NCBI GenBank assembly: GCA_002914805.1
Contig: JXTB01000090.1
Location: 848,840-912,839, forward strand
Length of the DNA: 64,000 bases
Origin: Parasponia andersonii
Taxonomy: Eukaryota > Streptophyta > Magnoliopsida > Rosales > Cannabaceae
Direction: 5' to 3'
This document shows positions 10,094 to 22,160 of the stretch, piece by piece. The translations under genes and the position numbers were made by a program. Position 1 is the stretch's first letter; every line of letters begins with the position of its first letter. The notes beneath the pieces were generated by a model, which had not been told where the DNA came from, made no database searches, and was given only the letters and a program-made list of their open reading frames with translations.

Positions 10094-10649
10094 ATTGATA
10101 ATCAAAGAAAGAAACCAACGAAGTAAAAATCAAATAAGTTATATCTTTTTGTTTCATTTTTATATTTTTATGGATTGATGTTTTGTTTTTATAAATATAT
10201 TATCTCTTATGTTTACATGCTTATTATTTTCTATTTTAATATTTGATCTATATTTGTGGTTTTATTATTTAACAGGTAATTATTAACATGGAAAATGAAG
10301 GTACAGATGATGTTTATCAATTTATACCATCACAAAGTAGTCAAGGTGAAAGAACACACAAAAAGAAACCAAGAGGAACGACTCAAATGAAGGAGTTAAT
10401 TATAAAAAGAAGTGATAACAAAAAAGAAGTTGTCACGTACAATGAATGGGGACAACCAACTACGGATAAAGGTAAATATTTGGCGAGCTTTTATGGTCTT
10501 ATGGTTCGCCGCAAGATCCCAATCAACATTAATAACTAGACGCTTGTACTAAAAGACCTAAAAGATGAGCTCTGGCATATAATATTGGTATGAATATGAA
10601 TCTTTCTATTTCATATTTATTAGAATATATATTTGGTATTAACATTATT
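10024..10649 (+). repeat. First copy of an identical 626-bp direct duplication
   Basis: This block recurs at 10651-11276 without a difference that I could find, and a single N (10650) lies exactly between the copies. It includes the end of the DUF4216 frame and an 83-codon frame (10288-10539) identical to 10915-11166. Zero divergence in a heavily mutated element, plus the N at the seam, points to two overlapping contig ends that were not merged. Confidence 0.9.
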
Positions 10650-10650
10650 N

Positions 10651-11276
10651 GGAGGCTTTGATAGAAGACGTTAATGAAGGTGATGTTACATGTTTACGAG
10701 ATGATGGTGAAGGTATTTAGATTGATAATCAAAGAAAGAAACCAACGAAGTAAAAATCAAATAAGTTATATCTTTTTGTTTCATTTTTATATTTTTATGG
10801 ATTGATGTTTTGTTTTTATAAATATATTATCTCTTATGTTTACATGCTTATTATTTTCTATTTTAATATTTGATCTATATTTGTGGTTTTATTATTTAAC
10901 AGGTAATTATTAACATGGAAAATGAAGGTACAGATGATGTTTATCAATTTATACCATCACAAAGTAGTCAAGGTGAAAGAACACACAAAAAGAAACCAAG
11001 AGGAACGACTCAAATGAAGGAGTTAATTATAAAAAGAAGTGATAACAAAAAAGAAGTTGTCACGTACAATGAATGGGGACAACCAACTACGGATAAAGGT
11101 AAATATTTGGCGAGCTTTTATGGTCTTATGGTTCGCCGCAAGATCCCAATCAACATTAATAACTAGACGCTTGTACTAAAAGACCTAAAAGATGAGCTCT
11201 GGCATATAATATTGGTATGAATATGAATCTTTCTATTTCATATTTATTAGAATATATATTTGGTATTAACATTATT
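10651..11276 (+). repeat. Second copy of the 626-bp direct duplication
   Basis: Identical to 10024-10649. From 11277 the sequence continues naturally into the next intron end and exon of the Ptta gene. This is therefore probably the copy that is contiguous with the downstream half of the element. Confidence 0.9.
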
Positions 11277-12210
11277 TCTTTTACATTGTAGGAAATATTT
11301 GTATTAGACTACAAAGCAAAAAAAGAAACTTTAAAAAGTTGTGAGAAAATGTGGAGAGATTTTAAGTCTAGGATTACAACTGTAATGATTTATGAGTATA
11401 GACATACTTGTCCAGAGTTATTAGAGCACCCTATAGCATCATATGCACCATGGATTGAACCTAAAGTTTGAGATGAGTTTGTTAAGAAAAGAGTAAGTGT
11501 AGAATGGGAGGAAGCTAAGAAAGTACAACAGGGAAGAGTAACACAAAATAAATATCCACATCGTATGTCTCGCTTGGGTTATACTGGATTAGAAGCTAAG
11601 ATTGAAAAAGACGAGGGCTGATGTAGTATTGATAGATCCGAGCTATGGAGTAGATGACGTGTTCCTAAAAAAGGAGGCCATACTGAGGAAATCAAAGTGA
11701 TTGTTGATAGAATTGTATGTTGCAACATATTGATTATATTAATTTGTAATTTTCTTAAAAGTATAGCATAGTCTAATGTTCAATTCTGTACATGTTTTGT
11801 AGGAAAATTATGATCAATAGTTCTAAGAGAGAAATCTCGAGATAGACGGTTCTAATGATATCTTAACAATGGCTTTAGGTACTCCTAAATATTCTGAATG
11901 TGTATGGGGAATAAGATTTCACGTTAGCCACAACCAATATTTTCATCAACCTGCTCCAACAAAGAAACAACAATCATTTGATTTAAAACAATAGCAAGAT
12001 AAACAAACACGCAAGATGCAACAAATGCTTAAAGAACAAGAAGAACGGTTCAAAGCAGAAATTGCTAAGATTAAGCAGGACAACAAAGTAATGTTGGTGG
12101 TTCTAATACAACTCCTTCACAGCTAGAAATACAAAGGGAAGAAGTGCAACCACAAGAGATACATGTAAATCCAATTGTGACTGTAGGAACATCTTCAGGC
12201 TAAAAAAAGT
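10915..12210 (+). pseudogene. CACTA Ptta/En/Spm (Transposase_24) protein, decayed
   Basis: The first exon starts MENEGTDDVYQFIPSQ and has RGTTQMKELIIKRSDNKKEV, YNEWGQPTTDKGKYLASF and GLMVRRKIPI, the start of the Ptta family. The next exon (from about 11292) has VLDYKAKKETLKSCEKMWRD, YEYRHTCPELLEHPIASYAP, EFVKKRVSVEWEEAKKVQQG and NKYPHRMSRLGYTGLEAK, with stops interspersed (for example the TGA at about 11471). A coiled-coil-like glutamine/lysine region lies at about 12010-12090. In the family this protein accompanies TNP2 and is thought to bind the subterminal repeats. Its first exon is present twice only because of the N-linked duplication. Confidence 0.85.
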
Positions 12211-12310
12211 ATGTTTATATGAGTTTTTTTTCTTATTTGTTTATTAACTACTTGTATTTATAAATTGTGTTTGATTTTCTATATTGTAAAACCGACCATG
12301 CAAGCTTACA

Positions 12311-13890
12311 GTGGGGTCTCGTGATAATATAGTTACTTTAGGACATGTACAAGAGTCAACCTCATCAACTATTATTCACGACAAAGAATTGGAAGAGTAT
12401 AATTTTCATGTATTAGTAGAGGTTGTTCTTGATACTACAACTCTAATTCCTATTCTAAATCTAGATGATGATACAAGGTTGGTAGGTGATGCACTTGGAT
12501 CGCATCTTGCATGGCCTAAGATACTTGCCATCTTTGAAGATAATTTGGTATGCATACCCATTTTCCAAATAAATTCATCCTTTATTGAATTCTAATGTGA
12601 ATTATTAACTTGTTTATTAATATTTCATCATTTATTTGGATTTTAGGAGTTTAATGATATAAATAGGCATCAAACAGGGAAGAATAAATCTTCACAACCA
12701 CAGCCATCTCAAACACAAGAAAGAGTACATCCACAAAGAAAGAAAGCTGAATCTGTTACACAAACACAATTTAGATTTGTTGATGGTGCACCAGCTTCTA
12801 TAAGATTACTATTGAATACCATTCAAAGAGTGGATGAAGGTATTGTTGTTCATGTTTTTTTTGATGGAGAAGTGTTTGGAGAAACTTTTCATTTGCTCGT
12901 ATTCAAAGAAGACATAATTGAGTTTTGCACATTAAAAAAGATTGGGGCCGTGCCTATTACGTTATAAATGAGGTAAGAAGTTTATTTTTTTTATATATAT
13001 ATATAGCACTTCATATATATACATGTATCTATAATTGGTAATTATATAATACAACACTTAATTCACATTGCATTTTGTACTTGTAGGCATTTACACCATT
13101 TAGTGACCCAATATAACTATCAAGCTAGGTATATGTTTATGGATCCTAGTGTAGTTGCTACACAAGGTGGTCCACGTGAGGATCGTACTATAAATTTAGC
13201 AACTCGGATGTTATCCATGGAGAATGAACATCAATTTCTAATTACACCTTGGAATTATGGGTAAGATTTTAAACTTAATAAATTGTCATATGATCAACTA
13301 CTTCCTATATGAAGTTAATTGTTTCATTATTAATAATCTTTATCATCAATTTTATGAGTAGGGAACGTTGGATGTTGCTTATCATTTATCCTTTCAAAGA
13401 TTATGCATAGTTTCTAAATCCTCTCGGCTTAGCTCTTCGTGAGGAAATTGGTTTAAAAATGATCGAGTAAGTTCTCTAATAGTTATTTTGTTATAGTTCA
13501 GTTTCTTATGGTATTTTTACTTATGGTTGCTATTGCTAATCTTTTATTATTGTGTTTGCGTATTTCCAATTCAAAGTGCATTCAACATATGTAATGTAGA
13601 AAAATGGAAGAAAAGAAGACCAAATGATCCGGTTTATAAGTTAATAAAGGTACTAAACTTGAATTAATAACACTTGTTAGATGGAAGATTAATTAAAATT
13701 ACTTATGTTTATCACAATGGTATATAACTATACGTTTTAGTAGTTATCTTCTAATTTATAGTTTGATTGATCACTTTCTAACAAAAAGGTATTTGAATTT
13801 GTAGTTTAATGGACAAAATTTCTATATAAAAGATGATATCAATGGACTTCTTGAAGAGTGGGTCGAAGAACTAATACAATTTCTCATTTG
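12311..13890 (+). pseudogene. CACTA-encoded Ulp1/C48-like protease segment, catalytically broken
   Basis: The first part (SRDNIVTLGHVQESTSST, then DDTRLVGDALGSHLAWPK) is the linker usual after Ptta. It is followed by a low-complexity QPSQTQERVHPQRKK stretch (about 12700). Exon 13092-13260 ends HQFLITPWNYG, and exon 13362-13466 reads ERWMLLIIYPFKDYA then FLNPLGLALREEIG. This is the C48 (Ulp1) pattern in which HW.L carries the catalytic His. Here His is replaced by Arg, a stop follows, and Asp of DPLG is Asn. The exon that should hold the catalytic Cys was not found between 13650 and 13800. The usual end (DINGLLEEWVEELIQFLI) is present at 13835-13890. Confidence 0.78.
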
Positions 13891-14159
13891 AGGTTCTTAA
13901 TCTTTGTTTATTTAAACTATATGTAGTCTTTGATGATCATGTTAGTTTGGCTTAGAAAACTAATGTATATATATATACTTAGTTTATATAGACTATATAG
14001 ATATGATTATGATTAAGTTATTATGTTAATTTAATATTAGTATGTAAATTTATATTTATACTCCATTTTATTTGAAATATTTGGTGTACGTAATGAATTT
14101 AGATTACATTTATAAAATTCCAAGAGGTAGTATAGACAAATATATTATAAATACCCCCT

Positions 14160-14349
14160 GGAAATATGTACAATGGTGCTTATAAAGCGCCGTAGAAGAT
14201 CCTTCGTATCTAGATACTAAGGCGCCTTATAAGCGCCTTGATAGCCAAGGCTTATTACGATACCTCGAAACAAGAAGTTTTTGTGGGCGCCGTAAAAGAC
14301 ATTTCAAGACACTTATAAAGCGTCTTGAAAAGCCTTTTTTGTTGTAGTG
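14160..14349. repeat. Right subterminal repeats and terminus of the CACTA element
   Basis: Repeated words such as GGTGCTTATAAAGCGCCGTA, GGCGCCTTATAAGCGCC, GGGCGCCGTAAAAG and ACTTATAAAGCGTC lead up to the end TTGTTGTAGTG (14339-14349). They mirror the left end in composition and motif. Confidence 0.85.
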
Positions 14350-14352
14350 CAT

Positions 14353-15790
14353 ATTTCTCATCACTAAAAAACAAAAGGAAAAAAGAAGAAACAAAATTAA
14401 CATATCGGCCGACATGGCTAATTCTTTATTCAGAGAATAATAATAATATAAAGAAAAACAGACCACGTGGAAGATCTTTGAATCACTTCAAGCATTTTCG
14501 TTTTTATTTTTATTTTATTTTATATATTTTTACTATAAACTACTATGGAGGATGTCCTGCAAATTGTCATGTTTATATTGAGGGTATAATTTGATTGGAA
14601 ATTTGGATCATGTTATATGTTACCCTAGCATTTGATTCTGGAATTTAATAAATTTCAACGTTATTGCTTTAATATTGAATTTATATTCAGCTAGTATATA
14701 TTGAGGGGTTCCACTCAAAAAATATATATATATTTATTGAGGAGGGACACAATTTGTTTTTGCTTTTTGTTTGTATTTTAAAAAAAAAATTAAGAATGCA
14801 TGTTACCACAAAAGCTTGAATTTATTTATGTTTAATTTTTTCAGTTTTTGTACATATTTATGATGAAGTGCATCCATATTAGAGTAAATTCCCGGATGCC
14901 AACAACAGAAGTTAAATTAACTTCGACTTTCTTTTTAGATTTTTCTTTTGATTCGGAAGGGGATTCAAACATGATCAAATCATTAGAAGTAGATGTGATC
15001 CCTACACTATGTTACCTGCACATTAGAAAGAGATGTTGTGATCACTACACTATATTAGATTCTAGTGTATGCATGCTTCTATCAAGTCCCAGTATAAATT
15101 TTCAATAATTTTCTAATGCATTCTTTCTAATATATTTACTACGATTAGATCTTCTAGCAAAAATATACAGCTGAAATTACAAATAATTATGAAAAATGAT
15201 TATTTATACTAAATTGTGAAGATAACGTCTTATTTCAGAATGCGATCCTACTTTAAAGTTGTATAATTGAAAATATGCCGTAATACTCATAGTGAAAGAA
15301 AGAGTATTCGGGTTGAAATATATATATATATATATATATGGTTTTTAATTTAATAGGTATTTTTTTTACTTATTTATAGGTATTTTTCTTTTAGTCATTA
15401 AAATATTATCTAATAATTACTATAATTTAAGTAGTTAGAAAAATAATAATAAATAAATACTCATTATTTAATATTTTTCTCATTCCACCTTTTACCATGA
15501 AAAGACATCAATAATAAATTTTAATTGAACAAAATAATACCTATGGATAGATAAAAAAAATATTTATTAAATTGGTACCCTATATATATATATATATACT
15601 AATATTATAGGCATATACCGGTTAAATCAATTAGGTTGTGATTTAAACAGAAGTGTAATAAATATTAGTTAAATAGAGATTGACAATTTTGTGTCAAATT
15701 ATAATTTTTCTCATTAGTTTTAATTTCTCTAGAAATACTTTTACTTAAAGTATAGAGGAATTCTAATTAATTAATTAAAAACTTTTGTTA
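14353..15790. other. AT-rich intergenic sequence, (TA)n at 15319-15339
   Basis: No supported gene. Short frames at 14325-14594 and 14848-15108 have no family resemblance and sit in very AT-rich sequence. A (TA)n microsatellite lies at 15319-15339 and another short one near 15582-15598. Confidence 0.55.
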
Positions 15791-15799
15791 AATCATATA

Positions 15800-17470
15800 T
15801 AGTGGTAAAATGAGTTTAGTGTCCAAAACATATTACATAAAACTATTTTTGATTCCAAATACACAAATTTGTAGTATTTGAACAAGGAAATGAAATGAAA
15901 CAGAATATAGACACATACCTAAGAATACGAATAGGACTCCTGACACAAGCTAAGCAGCTTGTCTATCTATCAAAATAACTACTTCAAATAGACAAATACT
16001 TGAAAATAGGAGAAATAGGAGGTGAGCACATGAATGCTCAATAAAGATTCAATTACACGTTTTTAATCAAAATAAAATACTTACTTTCAAGGCATAGATG
16101 GTCAATGAAACATTCAAATAATTTTTTAAAAATATAATTGAAAACAAAGTTTAATAGTTCAAACATTCCAAACCATTATAAAACACCATCTCAAAACAAA
16201 ATTGTGGCCTAAAGATTCAAACATTCAAAACCATTGTAAGACACTATCTTAAAATAAATACATATTATTTAAGTTAAGCACATAACAAGCAATACAGTCA
16301 ATGGTGTATCTGAGGCACCAACGACTAGTGACTCTAAGTATACAGATATGTATTGTGATCCAAATTACCTAAGTTGATGACCGTGAGTGTAATAGAGTAC
16401 TGTAAGTCTGAGCACCTTGAAGATGTACGCAAGTCTATTGATCGTGTAGATAACATGATGCATGCAATACTATATGCATGACAAGAGTAAGAATATGTAC
16501 TATTTTTCACAAAATTATAAAATAGACTATGCAATTTTTTTAATCAATCAAGTGTAGTTCTCAAAACTAAATTCTCATTCAATTTAGATTTTTTACAAAT
16601 TTCGGCAGTATAATAGTCATTTTCATCAAAACCCATAAAATCTAATTCCTGTAGAAAATAGTTCCAAAACAAGATTTTTAGCATGCCAACCAGTATAACA
16701 TGCCTCCTAAATAGTTTAAATATTAAGTCATCTCAAAACAGTTAAAAATCACACTTTTACTAAATATTTTCACAAAATTTCATATTTATTCAAAATATTT
16801 AAAAATAATAATTAAACCAATTTTAGAATCAAGTAATCGAATCCCTACATCAAACGAGTAACTAGACCATGATATAATACTATGAAATATATTTGGTATC
16901 GTTTAGCGATTGTTCGGAGAGTCAGGGGTCATTTCGAACCCTTGATCACTCACTTTGAAATACCATTTTCTAACGGAGCCTTAAATTGGAAAACAAACCT
17001 CATCATTGAATTCCTAGTATCTAAATTAGCAGTATTAGATATATAACTTGATCAATTCAAGCTTGAGTCGAAATTCCACCCCGTGGCATACAAAACGAGG
17101 TGAAATCCAAGTTATTGGATTTCGTTTTAACTTGGATTTCGTTTTCTATGTCGATTACCAAACATAGTCAATATATATCTCATTTTTCAAGAGTACATCA
17201 TAAATATGAAGTTTATTTGACAATCTAACGGTCAGATTAAAATGTCAACTTTTAAACCTAAAAACTCAAAATTGTTCAAAAATAGCAAAATTATAATATA
17301 TATGCCATAATGATTCTCGCGTCGAGAGGAATCCAAGAAGCCCAAGACTGCAGCCTGACGTAGTCCGAATCGGCACTGGAAGCCAATTTTTTTCACACAG
17401 TTTTCTAGTCATTGCAGGTGATCCACCTCCGCCATGGTCCACACTGAGGTGATGGTGCTATAATTTACTT
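15800..17470. repeat. Probable degenerate LTR, same superfamily as 60099-62020
   Basis: Several landmarks occur in the same order as in the TSD-bounded solo LTR at 60099-62020. These are GGTGAGCACATGAATGCTCA (about 16021; a related word at about 60480), a CGTTTAGCGATTGTTCGGAG block (about 16900), ACTTGATCAATTCAAG, and ATACAAAACGAGGTGAAATC (about 17089). A GC-richer end follows, near 17330-17450. Boundaries are approximate and no target duplication was found. Confidence 0.4.
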
Positions 17471-18239
17471 AGCTATATTGCATTCTAAAAAAAAAAAATC
17501 ACAATATCTTTTTAGAAAACTACTAATGTTTCATGTGATTTACTTTGTTACACGTTATTTACTAAAAAAAAAACAGAGAAAGAGATGAAAAAAGAAAGGA
17601 ACTAAAAAGCGAGCTCTATAGTGGTTTGAACACCCGAAATTAAGGAGAGATAACTTAGCTGAAGTCCAGATTTATATGGACAGCAACCACATTGGTTAAT
17701 TTAAATGGACACTATTTATATAAACATACTTTATAAAGACAGTCTTATTTACATAAAAAGTCACCACATCTTTTACAGCTAATATTTAGAGAAATATCAA
17801 TTTAGGTCGTACCAGATTTTTGTTTTTTTTTGGAGGTGGTGAATTTGGAATTATTTTTGAAAGATAAGTAGAAGTGTCCAAATCGCCAATTTTCTTCGGT
17901 GGACGTAACATGTTTAATTCCTCTCCCCTGGCCTTTCGGTTCAACGATCAGTTTTAATCATTCAAGTTCAAATTGAAAACCTGTTGCCGTTGGTGAATTG
18001 AAAATTAAGGTTGTAAACAGCCTTTTGAATTTAGATGTAACAAAATTTAATCAGGGGGCCGCACCTATCAAATAATTACATCCGGAAAAAGATCTTTCTT
18101 CTTTTGAAGTGTAATCAAATTCAACTTAAAATTTGCCTAAAAAGAATTTATGTATAGCCTATAGGAGACAAAGGCATAGAATTCTTTAGGAAAAGTTTTT
18201 ACCGAGTTTTTTGAAGGATCTACATATATACTATTGCTT
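17471..18239. other. Intergenic sequence, nothing recognised
   Basis: No coding frame of note and no transposon ends identified. Confidence 0.5.
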
Positions 18240-18450
18240 AGTTTGTTTGTCTCTCTTTAATGGAGATAACCTATGCCTCTCATTTTTTCAAGGAAAGTAA
18301 TCAAGTAGCTATGAGACTTGCGTTCTTCGGAGTTTATTTAGCTCATAACTATGGGCGGCTTACTTCTCGAGATTTTCGTACTCACCTAGTGAGGAGAGAC
18401 TTTGCATGAAGACCTTATTAGTGTTTTGATTGATTCTACAACTTATGGAA
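18240..18450 (+). pseudogene. LINE RNase H C-terminal fragment
   Basis: In a shifting plus frame the text ASHFFKESNQVAMRLAFFGV with ...LAHNYGRL matches the end of the RNase H domain of plant L1-like elements (pattern: SH.FREGNQ.AD.LA..G). It is short, so the call is tentative. Confidence 0.4.
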
Positions 18451-19300
18451 TATTAATATTCATTAACTTGGCCTAATTTTTTCTAATTAAATTTTTCCTG
18501 GCAAGATATAACGAGGCTTTGCTCTCTGTTGTCCTTCCGTTAATTTTGTGGTTGGAATTTCCAATTGACATAGACTAGGTGTATTTTTTTCTCTTCTATA
18601 ACTATTTCACTTGTAGAAATTAGAGATAATTTATTAGGTGCCATCTTAGATGGAATGTGATCCTGTTGCAAAAGTACCTTTCGACGAATTAGCTAATTAC
18701 TCTGTTGATATGGTCCAACTAACATAGGCACTAAGCGCACCAGAAATGAGAAATGGGAAAGGTTGGACTTCATACGTGAAGGAGGAGTGAAATTATTCGA
18801 TTTTCTTCGCTTGCCCGCCAACCCAAAAACATGATACGATTATAGCTATTAACGTCAGAATCACTAACTCCTGAGAAAAAAGTTAGATTACAGATGAAAT
18901 TATGAAATAGAGCCAAAAAAAAATGACTGAATTGATTTCATATTCACTTTCGTTAGAGAAATTGTATAACACTTCAATGTTATCATAGTTAACATAAATA
19001 TCAAGATGTCTTATAGTAAAATGATCGAATTTTGAGCTTAATTTAAGTAAATATCTATTTTTCAAATATTATAACAAAATATCTAATATATACATTTATA
19101 TACCAAATATAAAATATTATATAGATCGATAGATAAGTACATTTATCAAATGTAAAAATATATATATTTGAATATTTAGTTATAAAATTTAAAAAATAAA
19201 TATTTATTTAATTAAATTTAAAATATTGATTATCCACTAAAATTTCTCAATAACTAACGTAGCTACCATGAATATCATACTTTTTTTTGGGATTAATAGC
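18451..19300. other. Intergenic sequence, nothing recognised
   Basis: A 60-codon minus frame at 18883-19065 is AT-rich and not supported. Confidence 0.5.
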
Positions 19301-19309
19301 ACCAAAACA

Positions 19310-20075
19310 TCCAACGTCACAATATGTTCTGCAATAGCAACATATATTAATGGTGTATTGTAGCCTTCCGAATGGGGAGATCCGCTCTCATTCCTTCGGT
19401 CCTGTTTTTACCTTTTCTAGTTACTGTGGGCCCACATATGTATTACATGCCACCGGGATTACAGAATGGCTAGAAGGTGGCGGAGAACGGTAGGCTCAGT
19501 ACGTGTGCCTAGAATATCGCTTGAGTATCACGTGAGTTGTGCGTGGCATGATACAGACCTGTTGACTCGTATATATAAATAAAAGCCAACCCCACCTCGG
19601 ACTCATGTCACACTGACCCTGAATGGGTCTAGCCGACCCCAAACCTCCCCTTGCGGTCAAAAGGGTTAGAAACTCGGAGGATCTCTCATTGAATTATCTT
19701 CGGAGATAACATCTGGCCCTGGATACGGACAAAGCATTTAATACAATCTAGTGGTAGACGTATATATTAAGTGAACCATTTTGACCGAGCGATGGACAAC
19801 CACGATCTCACCTCTACTAGACTTGTATCAAAGAAGGTCGCGGATAGGAGTTCATGTCAAGTCAAAGGAGATTACAACACTTATAATCTGTAATTTCTGA
19901 AACAGGTCATGATGGAACGAGGTAATTGGTCTTGGCTCCTAATCCCAGGGGTATAAATATCACATATTCACATATCTCTTCAGTAAGAAATATATAGAAA
20001 AAAATCCATTTGCCTAATCAAAACTAGTAAAAAGTATCTGACTTAAGCATCAAATAGTTTTACAGATGGCCACTA
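19310..20075. repeat. Possible degenerate gypsy-type LTR
   Basis: The text is less AT-rich than its surroundings and has a TATA-like box (GGTATAAATATC, about 19949). It ends in CTGACTTAAGCATCAAATAG, which resembles the R/U5 end of some plant Ty3/gypsy (Tat/Athila-type) LTRs. No clear TG...CA ends or target duplication were seen. Confidence 0.3.
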
Positions 20076-20312
20076 TCGCCTCTTTATCTCAGACAAAGGC
20101 AAAATTAATCTGAAAAAGTAAGAACACGTAGAAACAGTACCAACAGTTACTTAAATTTCTCAACCTTTTATAAATCATTATAGATAGAACCTTTTTAATG
20201 TAAAACAACATAGATGTCTACTTATGTTACTTATGTTTTGGGTTGATGGGTCAATATCACTAGGTCTGTAATCTTTAGCAGATACATCACTTGAATCTTT
20301 TTTTTCACATAG

Positions 20313-22155
20313 TGTTAGGGTTTATGCCTTAAAAGTATGTATATTTTGGATATTTGTAGAATTAATAAAATGACATTTTTTTATTTGAATTTGTACATAA
20401 TTGGTATGTCATTAAATATCAAAAAATCTTTGGTTTATTTATGTGACCATAAATTTAGCATATAAGTGTTATATACATGAAGATTAAATTTATGGATAAT
20501 AAACTAAATATAGTCCGTAATAATTAATTAAAGATCTCATCTTTAATTAAATATTATTAGTACGGTTCATTAACATTGAAAATGTAATAGTCTTATCCGG
20601 ACTATTGATGTGTTGACATCATAATGGAGGTACTTTATATAATTTGATTATATAGGACTAGACCAGATATGATTTGAATCTCATATAAATTCCGTTAACT
20701 GTTGAGAGTTCAAATAATGTCACTAGATGATCATATGTAGATCAATCTTAATCCTGAGTAGTTATAGACTCCTATTTATAACATTATATTCTTTGACATA
20801 CTTGTTAAATGTTTGTTTTTAAACAGATCAAAATACGTGTATCTTGGGAGCATGATGAGATGAGTAGCTGAGAATATAACTTACAGATATGGAATCCATT
20901 CCTTCCATTAGGAAGCTAGAAAGATGATTCCCTAGTGTATTGATTCAAAACTTGAACAGTTTGATTACTCAATTTATAATAGATTTATAAATTAATTGTT
21001 CATTAGAGAATCAACGGTATACAAGGATAAAGATGTAATTGGAGAGGTAAACGGAATATAACCTAGCTCCAATTATGAATTGTCTATGGAGGATTGAACT
21101 ACATGTAATGATTAAATCGATGGACTGCTCAATGTTTTCTGAGTAAATTAATTCTGTAACTTCAAGAGTGCAATTCCAGATTTTCAATGGAGTAATACTG
21201 GAATTAATAAATTAGACAAATTAATTAAAGAGTTTAATTAATTGTCATAATTTATTGGAGCTTGAATTACAAGTCTATGGGTCTCAATTCCACCTCTTAC
21301 AAACACTGTACTGGATATTACATTATTTTTGTTACTGCACACTTTGTCTAGATAAATAGTTTATCTATATGTAATTAATAATTGTTATTAATTAAATAAT
21401 TAATTAATTTAAATTTATAGAGAGATAAATTTCTTAATTTGTTTAAATTTTGAATTTAAAAATATCTAATTATCAGATAATTAGATAAATAAAAATTGGG
21501 AAACTGACTAAAAGTGAAATAATTATCTGCTAGTTTATATATATATATTTATAGATTAATTAATTAGATTAAATAGATATATATATATATATATCTAAGT
21601 TTACGTTTAATTAAAAAAAAAAGGAAACTCACGTTTCCTATTAAAAGAAAGGTAACGTTTTTTTTTGTTTAAAAGTTTTATATATATATATATATTAATT
21701 AATATGATTAATGAATTTATTAAATAGTTTAATAAATAAATATATATATAAAGGAAACTCTAGTAGAAAATACAGATGAGACTACATATTATTTTCTACA
21801 GAGCCTCCATAAACTAGAGAGAAAAAGAAGAGTGTCTTCCTATTCTCTATATAACAAACTTTTGCAATCTCATGTGTTGCGAAAATTGTGAAGGTTTAAA
21901 GTGTGAGTTTAAAAAATTATACGCAATGCCCACACGTTCATCCAGTTGCTTGAGGCTTGGATTGAAATATCGTAATTAAGAAGACAGTAAAGCTAGGATC
22001 CGCTGATAGGCTACATGATGTATTAAATCTATTCTCTTTGTATGTTTCTATTTGCTATGAATTAATACTATGCACTCATATAGTCAATTGTTTTGAGAAA
22101 ATTTTGAATCTTCCTGGACTAATCTTTCACTGCGAAAATCGTTTTAAATTCAACA
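20313..22155. mobile_element. Solo LTR (1843 bp), TSD CATAG
   Basis: It begins TGTTAGGGTTTATGCC and ends AAATTCAACA, giving TGTT...AACA inverted ends. It is flanked by the perfect 5-bp duplication CATAG at 20308-20312 and 22156-22160. The start matches the TGTTAGGGTTTATGCC type of plant LTR. No primer-binding site, polypurine tract or coding region is attached, so it is a solo LTR left by recombination between the two LTRs of an element. It holds several TA-rich stretches (about 21536-21595 and 21679-21750). Confidence 0.9.
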
Positions 22156-22160
22156 CATAG

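Larger units (their letters stand above)
5154..14349 (+). mobile_element. Complete but defective CACTA (En/Spm) transposon, TSD CAT
   Basis: The left end is CACTATTAAAAAT and the right end, on the other strand, is CACTACAACAAAA. The 3-bp target duplication is CAT at 5151-5153 and 14350-14352. Both ends carry GGCGCCGTGATA-type and AAGCGCC-type subterminal repeats. Inside, on the plus strand, lie a promoter with an untranslated exon, a TNP2 transposase, DUF4218 and DUF4216 segments, a Ptta/En/Spm (TNP1-side) protein and an Ulp1-like protease segment, all decayed. A candidate captured host exon lies antisense at 6693-6797. The as-given length of 9196 bp is probably inflated by 627 bp, through the duplication around the N at 10650. 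Confidence 0.95.

Noticed and set aside
10288..10539. A second tandem Ptta exon as a real gene duplication
   Set aside because: The copy is identical to 10915-11166 and is separated from it by an N, which favours an assembly artefact.
14227..14466. 79-codon minus frame MVCFSLYYYY...
   Set aside because: Crosses the CACTA right end; the part inside the element is terminal repeat, so the frame is chimeric.
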